From: CAG-791 sp045117315
GTDB lineage: Bacteria > Bacillota > Clostridia > Lachnospirales > Lachnospiraceae
Assembly: GCA_045117315.1 (NCBI GenBank)
Contig: JBGUNJ010000204.1
Span: forward strand, 1-64,000
Direction: 5' to 3'
DNA length: 64,000 nt
The notes under the pieces are model-generated. The model did no database searches. It had not been told where the DNA came from and saw nothing but the letters and a program-made list of their open reading frames with translations. The position numbers and the translations under genes are program-made. Below are positions 52,784 through 62,527 of the stretch, in pieces (within the stretch, counting starts at the first letter, position 1; each line of letters opens with the position of its first letter).

Positions 52784-53000
52784 TGTACCATATGCTATGC
52801 ACATCTACAAAAAGACCTTCAAAAGAGTGCAGATGAATAGATGTAGAAGATAACTGCTGCGATGGAAAACGTATGCAGGATACTAATGCAAGCGCAGAGT
52901 TGCAACGATATCACGCCAAAACATCTGGCAGGAGCACCGGCAAAAAGTAAAGAAATCCATTTTGGTAATTGGTTTTTAGGTAAATAATTGAGAGGAAGTC

Positions 53001-53732
53001 ATGAAACTTGAACTAATTCAGACAAACATCGTCAATGTTTCAGCGGACGTGATTGTCCTGCCTGCCAATACAATGCTGAAGGAAGGAAGCGGTGCTTCCA
53101 CTGCTATTTTCGAAGCTGCCGGACGCAGAAAACTCACCCAGGCATGTAAGAAGATTGGCTCGTGTCCGGCGGGAAGCGCGGTTCCGACATTGGCATTTAA
53201 TCTGAATGCGAAATATATCATCCATGCAGTGGTTTCCAAATGGATCGACGGAAACCACGAAGAGTACGATCTGCTCAGCTCTGCTTATCTGTCTTCATTG
53301 AAAATTGCTGATGTTATGGGCTGCCAATCGATTGCATTTCCTCTGCTTGCTTCCGGGAATAATGGATACGATAAAGAATTGGCATTTCAGATAGCAAAGG
53401 AAAGCATTGAATCTTTTGAAGGAAGCAGCCTGAAAAAAGCGGAACTTGTAGTCTATGGTTCCCGGATTACCGCGTGGCTCAGGGAACAGGGAAATGAAGT
53501 GATTGAAATTCCTGAAGATTTGGAAAAAGAGCGACAGAAGCAGGCTCATAAAGAGAAGGCAAAGCAATTTGCCGAAGAAGGAAAGGAAATAGCATATCGC
53601 TTCCTCGAAGACCAGATACAAAAAGGATTGGATTATCTGAAGGTGAAAGAAAACCGGGAAGAGCTTTTGAAGAAAGCCGTGAAAAATGTCAGAAAAGCAA
53701 AGAGTAAAAAAGAGAAGGAAAATATAAAATAA
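53001..53732 (+). CDS. macro-domain protein
   Basis: A 243-residue protein. Residues 1-165 are a macro domain, which binds ADP-ribose and in many members removes ADP-ribose or O-acetyl-ADP-ribose from targets. Visible marks are LIQTNIVNVSADVIVLPANTM with the glycine-rich loop GSGASTAIFEAAG and the second loop IAFPLLASGNNGYDKE. The C-terminal 75 residues are a highly charged helix (Lys/Glu-rich). GAGAGGAAGTC precedes the ATG. It lies 435 bases downstream of the three-gene helicase/sacsin unit and 22 bases upstream of the next gene, with which it probably forms an operon. Confidence 0.9.
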   Translation: MKLELIQTNIVNVSADVIVLPANTMLKEGSGASTAIFEAAGRRKLTQACKKIGSCPAGSAVPTLAFNLNAKYIIHAVVSKWIDGNHEEYDLLSSAYLSSLKIADVMGCQSIAFPLLASGNNGYDKELAFQIAKESIESFEGSSLKKAELVVYGSRITAWLREQGNEVIEIPEDLEKERQKQAHKEKAKQFAEEGKEIAYRFLEDQIQKGLDYLKVKENREELLKKAVKNVRKAKSKKEKENIK

Positions 53733-53754
53733 ACAATTATAGATAGAAACATCT

Positions 53755-54504
53755 GTGTCTGAAAAAATAAATATTATTTTATTGAAGCTGGGACTTTACG
53801 ACATGATTGATATATCTTTCGATTTCCGATCGGATTCAAAGGGCAGGGATCCTGATACCTATAGCCCGACATTAAATGCATATCACAGAGCCCTGTGGAG
53901 CAAAGAGCTTCCTAACGGTCAGGTGATGGAGTTGCAATCGAAGAGCGCTCCTTTTGTCCTGAACTGGAGAGACTTCTATTTCACAAGTGATACGATCATT
54001 GTTGAAATGAGTCATTCCAAGAACAGGAAGATCATGGACCGGGTATATGAACAGGTTGAGGACTTTGAGGAGTACTATCAGCATCTGCTGCACAGGTCAT
54101 ATACAATTGGAAGCATGATTATATTCCCAGTGCATGCCAATAGCATGAACCAGAGAAGGGGAACAAATATCAAGATCTCTGACCGATGGGATCTGACCCT
54201 TGAGTGTATCCGCAGGCATTATGCCGGAGAGGAGAGTCCGCTTTCGAAAGTGATTGAAGCCGACAAGTCCTTCTATGATTTATTTGTAGACTTCAAAGGA
54301 TACGTGGATTTCTTTTTTCTCCAGGACTGCGTTTCGGAGGATTATTCTTCAGTCAATATATGGATGGGAGATGCATCCTTCGAGAAAAGCGGTTTACCGG
54401 ATACTGTGAAAGAGTATTTGAACTTTCTCGTTAAGGAACATATCTTTTTGGATAAGCGAAACCGGAGGATTCAGGAATACTGTATAACACACAAATTGCT
54501 TTGA
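53755..54504 (+). CDS. DUF6994-like protein
   Basis: A 249-residue protein, probably cytoplasmic. Markers such as FDFRSDSKGRDPDTYSPTL near residue 22, LWSKELPNG and MNQRRGTNIKISDRWDLTLE resemble a widespread Firmicutes family of unknown function (DUF6994). Start GTG at 53755 has only a weak ribosome binding site; a later in-frame ATG (MIDISF) is possible. It follows the macro-domain gene by 22 bases. I cannot assign a biochemical function. Confidence 0.7.
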   Translation: MSEKINIILLKLGLYDMIDISFDFRSDSKGRDPDTYSPTLNAYHRALWSKELPNGQVMELQSKSAPFVLNWRDFYFTSDTIIVEMSHSKNRKIMDRVYEQVEDFEEYYQHLLHRSYTIGSMIIFPVHANSMNQRRGTNIKISDRWDLTLECIRRHYAGEESPLSKVIEADKSFYDLFVDFKGYVDFFFLQDCVSEDYSSVNIWMGDASFEKSGLPDTVKEYLNFLVKEHIFLDKRNRRIQEYCITHKLL

Positions 54505-54682
54505 TAAGAGGGGACGGTAAGTATCCGGCAGGATATTTCAGTACTATGAGGCATAATACATGAGACAAAAAGGACGCACTGAATGCTGCGAAATGTGGGA
54601 GTATTCCAGGAGAAGACACGTCTATTGATTTCCGTGTCACCGAAGGATATATTGTATTGATATTGACTGGGGGAAGACTGTA

Positions 54683-55201
54683 ATGTTGGACACTATGTTT
54701 ACACTGAAATACTTCTTTATGGGTACTGTTTTTGGTGGATCAGTGCTTTTGCTTGGAAGTGGGCTGGCCACGAGTTCAAATGATCAGGCTTTTGCTCTGC
54801 TTCTTATCGTAGTGGGAATCGCAGCGTTGGCGATAGGGCTGTGGGATTTATATAAGCGGATCAAGCTAATGCATGATGTTCGGCTATCTCCTGACTATGA
54901 AGCTATGGAAGCTGATTTTGCTGCTTCGGAAAGCTTTTTGGATGGATGTATCTTTGTTGGAAAAAAATATCTGTTCAGTGTTTACGACGGAAGCATAGTT
55001 CAACGCGAGGACTTGTCGAATGTTTACCTGAAAGTTTCCGTACATTCACGGGGAGGTACAACAATGGATTTGAAAGCCGATATACCGCGGGGAACCGATG
55101 TTGTACTCGCCAGGTGTGGGTATGATACTGAAAAAAAGAAAGAGGCTGAGCGGTTGGAGAATGCTCTTGGAATCCAGATTCGAAGAATTGGTTTGGATTA
55201 A
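54683..55201 (+). CDS. small membrane protein of unknown function
   Basis: A 172-residue protein with two hydrophobic segments near residues 8-28 and 35-55 and a cytoplasmic C-terminal part of mixed sequence. No motif is recognised. The ATG follows 'ggggaagactgta'. The interval 55202-55454 (253 bases) to the next gene shows nothing clear. Confidence 0.6.
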   Translation: MLDTMFTLKYFFMGTVFGGSVLLLGSGLATSSNDQAFALLLIVVGIAALAIGLWDLYKRIKLMHDVRLSPDYEAMEADFAASESFLDGCIFVGKKYLFSVYDGSIVQREDLSNVYLKVSVHSRGGTTMDLKADIPRGTDVVLARCGYDTEKKKEAERLENALGIQIRRIGLD

Positions 55202-55454
55202 GGAGCAGATGTGGCATATAGAAGATTTGTATCCGGGATTGATAGCAATCTGAAGATGTCGGGAGAAATGTCTCTCATCTGTCGAGAATCAGTAAATATA
55301 TTGGAGCTCCTTTGAAGGAACCGTGAAGGCTGAAACGGCCGTTTCCCTGGCCACAAGTAAGAGGTTTTCTTTTTTACCACAGCTTTTTCAGGAATAGTAC
55401 TTTCCATTCACCCTGTGAGGGCTGATGAATCATCTTTGTGGAGAGGAATAGATC

Positions 55455-57257
55455 TTGTATCATATAGAACAGACAAAAACCGGATTTGCCGTATGGAACG
55501 AGGACAATCCGGGGATAATCTTCATGGAGGGGCCCGGGCTGTTTTCGTGGATAGAAAACAGTGAAGGGATCACGATCAAAGGCTATAAGGGAAACTATCC
55601 GGAGATTTTCATTCCAGAGATTATTGACGGAAAGCCCGTGACTAAAATAGGCCGAAGAGCGTTTCATGAATGTAAAATTCTGAAAAGCGTGGGAATCCCT
55701 GAAAGTGTGGCTGTTATTGGTGACTTGGCTTTCAGCAGATGTGACAGCCTGACGGATATCTCAATCCCGTCCAGTCTGACCCATATAGGGGATAATGCGT
55801 TCTGTCATTGCTCAAGCCTGCGGCGGGTGGAGTTCCCCGACAGCCTGAAAACCATCGGATATTCCGCGTTTTATGGCTGCCGCAGCCTGACAGAGGTAAC
55901 CATCCCGCGCAGCGTGACAGAGATCGGGACGGCAGCCTTCTCCGATTGCGCAAGCCTTGGGGTAATTGCGGTCGCGCAGGATAATCCTGTTTACAGTTCT
56001 GAAGACGGATGTCTTTATAACAGCGATTATACCGGGTTGATCTGCTGCCCTGCCGGAAAAACAGGGATGGTGAGTATCCGGCAGGGCGTGACCTGCCTGA
56101 GGTGGGGAGCCTTTAAATGCTGCGGCGGACTTACGGAAATCAGGATCCCGGACAGCGTGAAAGCAATAAGGAGTGAAGCCTTCTCTGGCTGCGGCAGCCT
56201 GAAGAACATAACAATTCCCGACAGCGTGACCAACATGGGCAGTAACGTGTTTGAGGGATGCGTGCTCTTGACGCGCATTGTGATTCCGCGCGGCGCAGTT
56301 TCTTTTGACGCGTCCGCTTTTCTGGGCTGCACCAATCTGACCGACATTGAAGTCGTTACGGAAAATCCGATATTTGCTTCCGCCGACGGTTTACTGTACA
56401 CGAAGGATTATTCCGCACTGGTCTGCTGTCCCCCTGGGAAAACGGGTTCTGTACGGATTCTTTCGGGTGTGGAAAGAATATGGAGTCAGGCATTCCAAGG
56501 CTGTTACCGGATCACCAGTGTGGAGATTCCGGACAGCGCGAGAGGGGCCTGGTGGAATTCGTTTTATGACTGCGGCAGCCTGACAGAGGTCAGGGCATCC
56601 GAATGGTTCAAAGCCCGTTTTGCTGATTGCTTTATGGGCAGTCCCTGGTTTAAAAACCAGGGCTGGATCGAAGCAGGATTCTTTGAAGACACAACCTGGA
56701 TCCTGCAGGCAGATGATACTCTGAGGATGGTTTGTGACGGAGATATGGGTGGCTACGATGTGGCCAAGATATTATGGTTCGGATGGAAAAAGGTCAAGGA
56801 CCGCGTGCGGCGCCTGACTGTCGACGACGGCGCGAACTCTGTTGGCAGCTTCGCTTTCGATGGGTTCCAGAACATGACGGAAGCAGTGCTCCCGGACGGC
56901 CTTACCCGGATCGGCTTCCGTGCTTTCTCCCGCTGCCGCCGTCTGAAACAGATTGTCATTCCGGACAGCCTTACGGAGATTGGCACGGCGGCATTTAAAG
57001 GCTGTAAGAGCCTTGAGAATATTGTGATCCCGGAGAATGTCCGTGTGATCGGCCACAGTGCCTTCGCTTACTGCAGCGGCCTGGTTTCAGTCACGCTGCC
57101 CAACAGCGAAGTCCGGATTCAGTCGAATGCTTTCAAGGAATGCGATAGCCTGAAGGAGATCCGCTGCATCGGAAAAGAAGAAAACTGGAAAGAAGTGATC
57201 AATGTCCTGCCCCGGTATTTCGGGCTTGAGATCCGCTTTATCGAAGAAGAGTCGTGA
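55455..57257 (+). CDS. BspA-type leucine-rich repeat protein
   Basis: A 600-residue protein made of about a dozen LRR_5-type units of roughly 23 residues, for example LTDISIPSSLTHIGDNAFCH and LKNITIPDSVTNMGSNVFEG. A short non-repeat segment with INPVYSSEDGCLYN-like 'FASADGLLYTKDY' features breaks the array twice. There is no signal peptide, so the protein may be cytoplasmic, unlike classical BspA adhesins. Start TTG 55455 is preceded by GAGAGGAATAGATC. LRR proteins of this kind usually bind other proteins; the partner is unknown. Confidence 0.85.
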   Translation: MYHIEQTKTGFAVWNEDNPGIIFMEGPGLFSWIENSEGITIKGYKGNYPEIFIPEIIDGKPVTKIGRRAFHECKILKSVGIPESVAVIGDLAFSRCDSLTDISIPSSLTHIGDNAFCHCSSLRRVEFPDSLKTIGYSAFYGCRSLTEVTIPRSVTEIGTAAFSDCASLGVIAVAQDNPVYSSEDGCLYNSDYTGLICCPAGKTGMVSIRQGVTCLRWGAFKCCGGLTEIRIPDSVKAIRSEAFSGCGSLKNITIPDSVTNMGSNVFEGCVLLTRIVIPRGAVSFDASAFLGCTNLTDIEVVTENPIFASADGLLYTKDYSALVCCPPGKTGSVRILSGVERIWSQAFQGCYRITSVEIPDSARGAWWNSFYDCGSLTEVRASEWFKARFADCFMGSPWFKNQGWIEAGFFEDTTWILQADDTLRMVCDGDMGGYDVAKILWFGWKKVKDRVRRLTVDDGANSVGSFAFDGFQNMTEAVLPDGLTRIGFRAFSRCRRLKQIVIPDSLTEIGTAAFKGCKSLENIVIPENVRVIGHSAFAYCSGLVSVTLPNSEVRIQSNAFKECDSLKEIRCIGKEENWKEVINVLPRYFGLEIRFIEEES

Positions 57258-57404
57258 CGGGAATGGACATCTGTGGATAATGAAACCAGGCGGGGAGTGA
57301 ATAATAAGAAAACATAAAAAACTAATAACGACAATCCAAAGGACGGAGAATGGATGGTCTGTGAAAAGAAAGGGACTTTATTTCAGTCCCAAGAGGCATA
57401 ATAC

Positions 57405-58325
57405 ATGAGGCATAAAGAATACACTATCCAGACATATACAGATATCAGCAAGATTCCCTATGGTCACGCAAGCTCGGAGATTACTCCCGGCTGCATTGTC
57501 CTGGAGGGCGGCGCTTTCCGAGGGCTCTACAACCAGGGCGTGCTGGATGCGCTGATGAAGAACGACATCAATTTTGCCTGTACTATAGGCACGAGTGCCG
57601 GCGCGCTGGCCGGTTTTAACTATACGGCAGGCCTGATCGGAAGGTCCGCGAGAGTCAACCTGACCTACCGCCACTACACGGATTACGTTGGCTGGGGCGC
57701 TCTTGCCCACGCCCACAGTCCGGTCCGGCTGGACTTCCTTTTCAATGAATACAATGAGATAGAACCCTTTGATGAAGAGGCCTTCTTTTCTCCTAAACGG
57801 CGCTTTGTGGCCGTCGCCACAGACTGCCTCACAGGAAAGCCGGCATATTTTGAGAAAGGCGAGTGCCGGGATATTTTCAGCGCAATCAAGGCTTCCGCAT
57901 CCATGCCCTTTATCTCACCCATGGTGGACGTGGACGGAAGGCCCTGCCTGGATGGCGGGTGCAGCTGCAAGATTCCCTACCGGTGGGCACTGGACCAGGG
58001 ATTTAACAAGATCATAGTGGTCCGTACCAAAGATCCGACCTTCCGCAGAAAGGTTTCGAAGAGAAGACACCGGCTCCATGCTTATAGCAAATACCCGGCT
58101 TTTGCCAAAAGCCTTGCAAACAGCAACCGCAATTACAATCACCAGTGTGACGAGATTGAGAAGCTGGAAAAGAAAGGGCGGCTCTTTGTGATCGCACCCT
58201 CCCAAAAAGTCACTGTCAGCCGCCTGGAGGGGAACATGGATAAACTCGGCAGCCTTTACTGGCTGGGTTATAACGACATGTTAAACCAGCTGGATTCCCT
58301 GCGGAATTACCTTGAGAAGAACTGA
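57405..58325 (+). CDS. patatin-like phospholipase
   Basis: A 306-residue serine hydrolase of the patatin family. The oxyanion loop is GGAFRG near residue 30. The catalytic dyad is S64 in GTSAG and D183 in DGG (LDGGCSCKIPY). Such enzymes release fatty acids from lipids; bacterial members range from household lipases to phage-defence effectors. The N-terminus fits the family start, with AGAGG as a ribosome binding site 8 bases upstream. No nucleotidyltransferase or cyclase gene is nearby, so nothing marks it as a CBASS effector. It resembles the YjjU-type group of small patatins. Confidence 0.92.
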   Translation: MRHKEYTIQTYTDISKIPYGHASSEITPGCIVLEGGAFRGLYNQGVLDALMKNDINFACTIGTSAGALAGFNYTAGLIGRSARVNLTYRHYTDYVGWGALAHAHSPVRLDFLFNEYNEIEPFDEEAFFSPKRRFVAVATDCLTGKPAYFEKGECRDIFSAIKASASMPFISPMVDVDGRPCLDGGCSCKIPYRWALDQGFNKIIVVRTKDPTFRRKVSKRRHRLHAYSKYPAFAKSLANSNRNYNHQCDEIEKLEKKGRLFVIAPSQKVTVSRLEGNMDKLGSLYWLGYNDMLNQLDSLRNYLEKN

Positions 58326-58429
58326 TTGATAAAGAGCATAGGATATCATCTGTGTGAGAACTGACATTTCAGAGGCTGATGTTTTCAGCGGAAATCCTGA
58401 ATTGCATCGAAAAAGAGATGGAGGCGATG

Positions 58430-59785
58430 ATGAGACTCATAAATTTGACCTGCCCGAACTGCGGGGCACGGCTTCAGATAGATCCTGACAGAAAACAGGT
58501 TTACTGCGAACACTGTGGAACAAAACTATTGGTAGATGATAACGTTCATCATATTCAATATGATAATGCTGAGGAAGCCGGCTATAAGTTTGAAAAAGGC
58601 AGACAAAGAGCAATGGCGGAAAGCAGAATGCCAGGCAGTCAGGCCATGCCATATCAGCAGCCTCAGCAGTTCCGATATGCGCAGCAAAACCCGCCTAAGA
58701 AGAGAAGGACATGGCTTTGGGTACTGGGATGGATCTTCATCTTTCCTATCCCTTTGACTATCCTGATGCTTCGCAAAAAAGACATGAAACCTGCCATCAA
58801 ATACGGCATTATTGCTGCGGCATGGATAATATATCTGGCAATCGGAGCATCCGGCAACAGTAAAGACACCAATACTGCTAAAAAGGAAGAGACTCCTGTA
58901 GTCGAGGAAACTGAGAAGGACGTAACTCCTGAAATAGAGGAAAATGAAAAGGAGACGGCTCCTGAAGTCGAGGAAAATGAAAAAGAAGCGGCTCCTGAAG
59001 TCGAGGAAATTAAATCGGATAACAATGACACAGATGCTGATAAACAAGCTGTGGAAGACAATACAGATGATGAGTTATTAACTGATGATAATGCAGATAA
59101 CGATGGTGGAGCATCTGCGTCTATGGGATTGAAGCCTATCGAAATAGTGGATTCCGGCTATACAATTACCGGTGATAGTGGTGATTACTATATTCGTTAT
59201 GGAATCATCCTTTATAATCCAAATCCGGATTATTATCATGAGTTTCCTTCGTTCCGCATTATTGCTGAGGACGAATCTGGAAATGTATTGGATACAGAAG
59301 AGGAGGTTATGCAGTATTTGAACGGCAACAGAGTCAGTGGCTATGCTGGCTCGGCATGTGATCTGAAGGAAAAGCCTGCGAACGTTACATTTGAAATAAT
59401 TGACGACCCTGATTTTTGGGTTAAGGGGACTTCCGGAGATCTTGGACTTAATGCTGCGAGTCTGACCAAAACAATTGATGGTGGAAGTGGGACAATTGCG
59501 GGTAAAATCAATAATCCTACAGAAAATACTTATGATTCTGTTTCTGTTACAGTAATATTCAGAGACTCAGACGGTAATATTCTCGGAGGCGATACAACTT
59601 ATATTGACAATGTCAAGGCAAAGGGATCCACAGCATTTTCCATGGATTTGTTATCGAAGAAATATATGTCTGATCAGTATGAACTTTATTTTCATAACCA
59701 TGGAAATAATACGTATGATACTGTTATAGAAGGAACAGATGTTACTTTCGTTAATACTGATGGGTTCCATGGAAAGAATCAATAG
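58430..59785 (+). CDS. zinc-ribbon membrane protein with FxLYD-like domain
   Basis: A 451-residue protein. A zinc ribbon (CPNCGARL...CEHCGTKL) occupies residues 6-30. A Gln/Pro-rich stretch, a basic PKKRRT and two hydrophobic segments (residues about 92-112 and 120-140) follow. Then comes an acidic repeat region with units VEENEKEAAPE, and finally a C-terminal region containing GTIAGKINNPTENTYDSVSV, typical of FxLYD domains. I chose ATG 58430 because GGAGG lies 5 bases upstream. ATGs at 58379 and 58427 are less well placed. Function is unknown. It opens a set of four colinear genes (58430-63892) that share zinc-ribbon or membrane features. Confidence 0.75.
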   Translation: MRLINLTCPNCGARLQIDPDRKQVYCEHCGTKLLVDDNVHHIQYDNAEEAGYKFEKGRQRAMAESRMPGSQAMPYQQPQQFRYAQQNPPKKRRTWLWVLGWIFIFPIPLTILMLRKKDMKPAIKYGIIAAAWIIYLAIGASGNSKDTNTAKKEETPVVEETEKDVTPEIEENEKETAPEVEENEKEAAPEVEEIKSDNNDTDADKQAVEDNTDDELLTDDNADNDGGASASMGLKPIEIVDSGYTITGDSGDYYIRYGIILYNPNPDYYHEFPSFRIIAEDESGNVLDTEEEVMQYLNGNRVSGYAGSACDLKEKPANVTFEIIDDPDFWVKGTSGDLGLNAASLTKTIDGGSGTIAGKINNPTENTYDSVSVTVIFRDSDGNILGGDTTYIDNVKAKGSTAFSMDLLSKKYMSDQYELYFHNHGNNTYDTVIEGTDVTFVNTDGFHGKNQ

Positions 59786-60185
59786 TATATCAGGGACGAT
59801 TGGATTTTAGGGCGAAAGTGTATCCAGGATTCCTTTTGTAAGGCTGGCCCTGTAATGCTCGCAGCAGATGAATCTGGATTAACAACAGACACATGTTATA
59901 AAAGGGAAGAAAAAAGCCCTCGCAGTATTAATACCTGGAAACTATTTATACAGTCATACCGCGCGGAAATCCGTTATAATAGAATCAGATACTGTCGACG
60001 CCCCGGCAAGAATGTTTATGCAAGAGTGTTTATAAAGCCGGACATTGGAGTTGGAGTTAATAAGCTAGCAGGTACTTTGACACTTGTCAGAGCTGGCTGA
60101 ACAGATATACACAGACCAACGACCTGCCAGCCGTTCCCGGTGAGACCATTAACGGCACAAAGCCTGAAATATGGAGGATAGGGGT
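59786..60185. other. 400-base spacer without a recognised gene
   Basis: An open frame of 81 codons (59855-60100) reads RPGKNVYARVFIKPDIGVGV near its end, but has no good ribosome binding site and no known relative. Downstream is unremarkable DNA with the ribosome binding site GGAGG before 60186. Confidence 0.5.
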
Positions 60186-61130
60186 ATGATCATGAAAGCG
60201 CTCAGCTGTCCGTATTGCGGAGGCGACCTGAAAGAGTTTGATAAGAACAAAGTACACACATGCCCATATTGCGGGAAATCGATTCGTTTCGACAATGAAC
60301 GCAGCTTCACCTACGAAAAGATTTATACGAAAGAGGATAAGGCCAGGATTCGGGAAGCAGAAGCAGCAGAATCTATCAGAAGCCAGGAGATTGCTTTTGA
60401 AAAAGAAAAGTATTTTGATAAAGAAAAGCGCAAAGAGAAGAAGGGTAGATTCATAGTTGTCGCTTCACTTATCGCGTTGGTTTTGCTTGGTTTAATTGGC
60501 AAACTTGCTATTAGGGAAATTAATGCCCGGAAGAAAGAGGAAATGGTCTATGATCAGTTAGTTGTGGATCAAAACTCACCTGAAGATACGATCATAGAGG
60601 AGAGAACAAAGAAAGTATCCAAGAGGACTCTTCAGGGTACAGTTTCTTCTGCCAGTGAAATCGTGACATACAAATATTACTATACAAATCTTGGTGAGAC
60701 AGAAAAGGATAAGAAGATTTTCAAGTCAGTTTCAGTTCCCTTCACAAAAGAAAAAACTCTTTTCACATATGATGGCGTAATCAGTGCAGGATATAACCTT
60801 AAGTCAGTAGAGATTGATGTTGACGATGAGAAACAGGTTATTACCGTGACTCTTCCTGAGCCCAGAATTCTGTCCCATGAAGTAGATATGGACAGTTTTA
60901 GAATATATGACATCAAAAAGTCGATATTTACATCTATGGAAATGGAGGAATACACAGAGTATATTAATGCGCTGAAAAAATCACAGGAAGAAACACTCAA
61001 TAATAAAGAAGAATTCTGGGAGCAGGTGAGAACCGGGGCCGAGCTGTCCGTGAAAGAGCTCCTGATTGCGACCGGCGCTACCGGAGACTACACCATCACC
61101 TTTGACCACAAGAGCACGTTTGGATTCTGA
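60186..61130 (+). CDS. zinc-ribbon plus DUF4230-like membrane protein
   Basis: A 314-residue protein. The N-terminal double-Cys ribbon is CPYCGGDL...CPYCGKSI (residues 8-30). A Lys/Glu-rich helix is followed by one transmembrane segment near residues 95-112. The extracellular C-terminal half contains KQVITVTLPEPRILSHEVD and FRIYDIKKSIF, matching the DUF4230 family, which is usually found as a membrane-anchored domain of unknown function. Start ATG 60186 follows GGAGGATAGGGGT. An upstream ATG at 60171 is less likely. Confidence 0.75.
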   Translation: MIMKALSCPYCGGDLKEFDKNKVHTCPYCGKSIRFDNERSFTYEKIYTKEDKARIREAEAAESIRSQEIAFEKEKYFDKEKRKEKKGRFIVVASLIALVLLGLIGKLAIREINARKKEEMVYDQLVVDQNSPEDTIIEERTKKVSKRTLQGTVSSASEIVTYKYYYTNLGETEKDKKIFKSVSVPFTKEKTLFTYDGVISAGYNLKSVEIDVDDEKQVITVTLPEPRILSHEVDMDSFRIYDIKKSIFTSMEMEEYTEYINALKKSQEETLNNKEEFWEQVRTGAELSVKELLIATGATGDYTITFDHKSTFGF

Positions 61131-61288
61131 CAGAGGACATTCCGGGTATCCAACAGTGTCGTAAATACAGAAACTTTGAAATGGCGGCCTGGTACAGAGG
61201 ATGAACGCTAGACTATGTCGGTGAGCACCGCAAACAGAAAACAAGAAGAAAAAACGATCTGTTTAGCTGGGAGGAAACTGAACGAGAT

Positions 61289-62473
61289 ATGTTTGGGCTG
61301 GAAAACAAAGAGAAGCAGAAGAGAATAGCGAGGCAGGAATTGATCCGCCGCAATGCAGTCTGCCTGTTCGAGGACGGAATCTCCCAGGAAGATTTTGAGG
61401 CAATCGCTTTAGGAGAGTGCCAGCGTACTGAAAATGTTTTGGACGCGCAAGTTGATGGTCCTGTAATACAAGGTATAATGTCTGGTCAGCACAGTTTTGC
61501 TGAATGGGAATTCAAGATCGATTTCAATGATTATGGACATATTACAGGAAAATACTGGCTGTGGTCTGAGAATGACGATACAGAGATTCCTGAAATGGTT
61601 GCTGAGAATATATGTCAAGCCCTGAGATATTATCAACCTGCGCCATACTATGAACAGTCTGAAACTTACGAGAGCGACGAACCTGAGCATGAGAACTCAG
61701 CGGTTCACCACATATCTTTCTGTCCCTATTGTGGCAGCAAGCAGTATGAAGCGAATCCCAATTTCTGCCTGGTATGCGGAAAGAGACTTTCTTCAACAGA
61801 CAATTCCTCTGCGCAGCAAAATGAAAACGCGGACTATAATAATAGATTCTCATACGGTACAGGACCCGCAGCTGGGGCCGCATTCGCACATGGTACAGGA
61901 CCCGCAGCCGGACCCGGATTCTCACATGGGACAGGACCCGCAGCCGGGTCTGAATCTTTATATGGGACAGGTCCTGCATCCCCAACAAGATTCCCGGCCG
62001 GAACGAATACTGCTGAAAATGTTTCGGTGACGAATACTTCCAATACCCGAATGCTTCCCGTAACAGCTGTGGAAGTCAAATGTGAATATTGCGGTGCGCC
62101 CACTGTTGTCAGAACTTTCCGCAGGTTTGTGCGCTGCCCCTATTGCACGAGCAAACTTGCCTTTCCGGGATTTACCTACAAGAATATCGACCGCAGATCC
62201 GACAAATATTCCTCTGTAAAATACTGGATGAGCTGCCCCTCCTGTCGTGGGGACAATATGTGCCTGTGGCCGTCGTCCGACCGCTGGATCTGCCAGGACT
62301 GCGGATATTTTCTGACTGAACAGCAAAGGCTCAGAACTGTTTTCTGGTTCTGCGATGGCTGCGAAACATATATGAACGTGCAGACCGGATTTAAACAGAA
62401 CAGAAGCGATACCTGGAGATGTACCGAGTGTGGCTTTGAGAATGATGTGAGTCTCAATAATATTGACGAATAG
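61289..62473 (+). CDS. multi-zinc-ribbon protein with GTGPAAG repeats
   Basis: A 394-residue protein with at least three zinc-ribbon-like modules: CPYCGSKQ...CLVCGKRL near residue 150, CEYCGAPT...CPYCTSKL near 265, and CPSCRGDN...CQDCGYFL with CDGCETY...CTECGF toward the end. Between them are four GTGPAAG repeats at residues 190-225 in a Gly/Ala/Pro-rich linker. The N-terminal 120 residues contain no recognised motif. There is no membrane segment, so it should be cytoplasmic. Genes with several zinc ribbons often act as adaptors. The next gene starts 54 bases after its stop. Confidence 0.7.
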   Translation: MFGLENKEKQKRIARQELIRRNAVCLFEDGISQEDFEAIALGECQRTENVLDAQVDGPVIQGIMSGQHSFAEWEFKIDFNDYGHITGKYWLWSENDDTEIPEMVAENICQALRYYQPAPYYEQSETYESDEPEHENSAVHHISFCPYCGSKQYEANPNFCLVCGKRLSSTDNSSAQQNENADYNNRFSYGTGPAAGAAFAHGTGPAAGPGFSHGTGPAAGSESLYGTGPASPTRFPAGTNTAENVSVTNTSNTRMLPVTAVEVKCEYCGAPTVVRTFRRFVRCPYCTSKLAFPGFTYKNIDRRSDKYSSVKYWMSCPSCRGDNMCLWPSSDRWICQDCGYFLTEQQRLRTVFWFCDGCETYMNVQTGFKQNRSDTWRCTECGFENDVSLNNIDE

Positions 62474-62527
62474 ATGCGCTTTATGAAAAGTCGACTAACA
62501 AGAGATATAAACGTGGAGGATGATTTC

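Noticed and set aside
57405..58325. CBASS effector role for the patatin-like enzyme
   Set aside because: No CD-NTase, cap2 or cap3 gene lies nearby, and neighbours are unrelated.
59855..60100. 81-codon ORF between two zinc-ribbon genes
   Set aside because: It has no ribosome binding site, no recognised motif and ordinary spacer composition.
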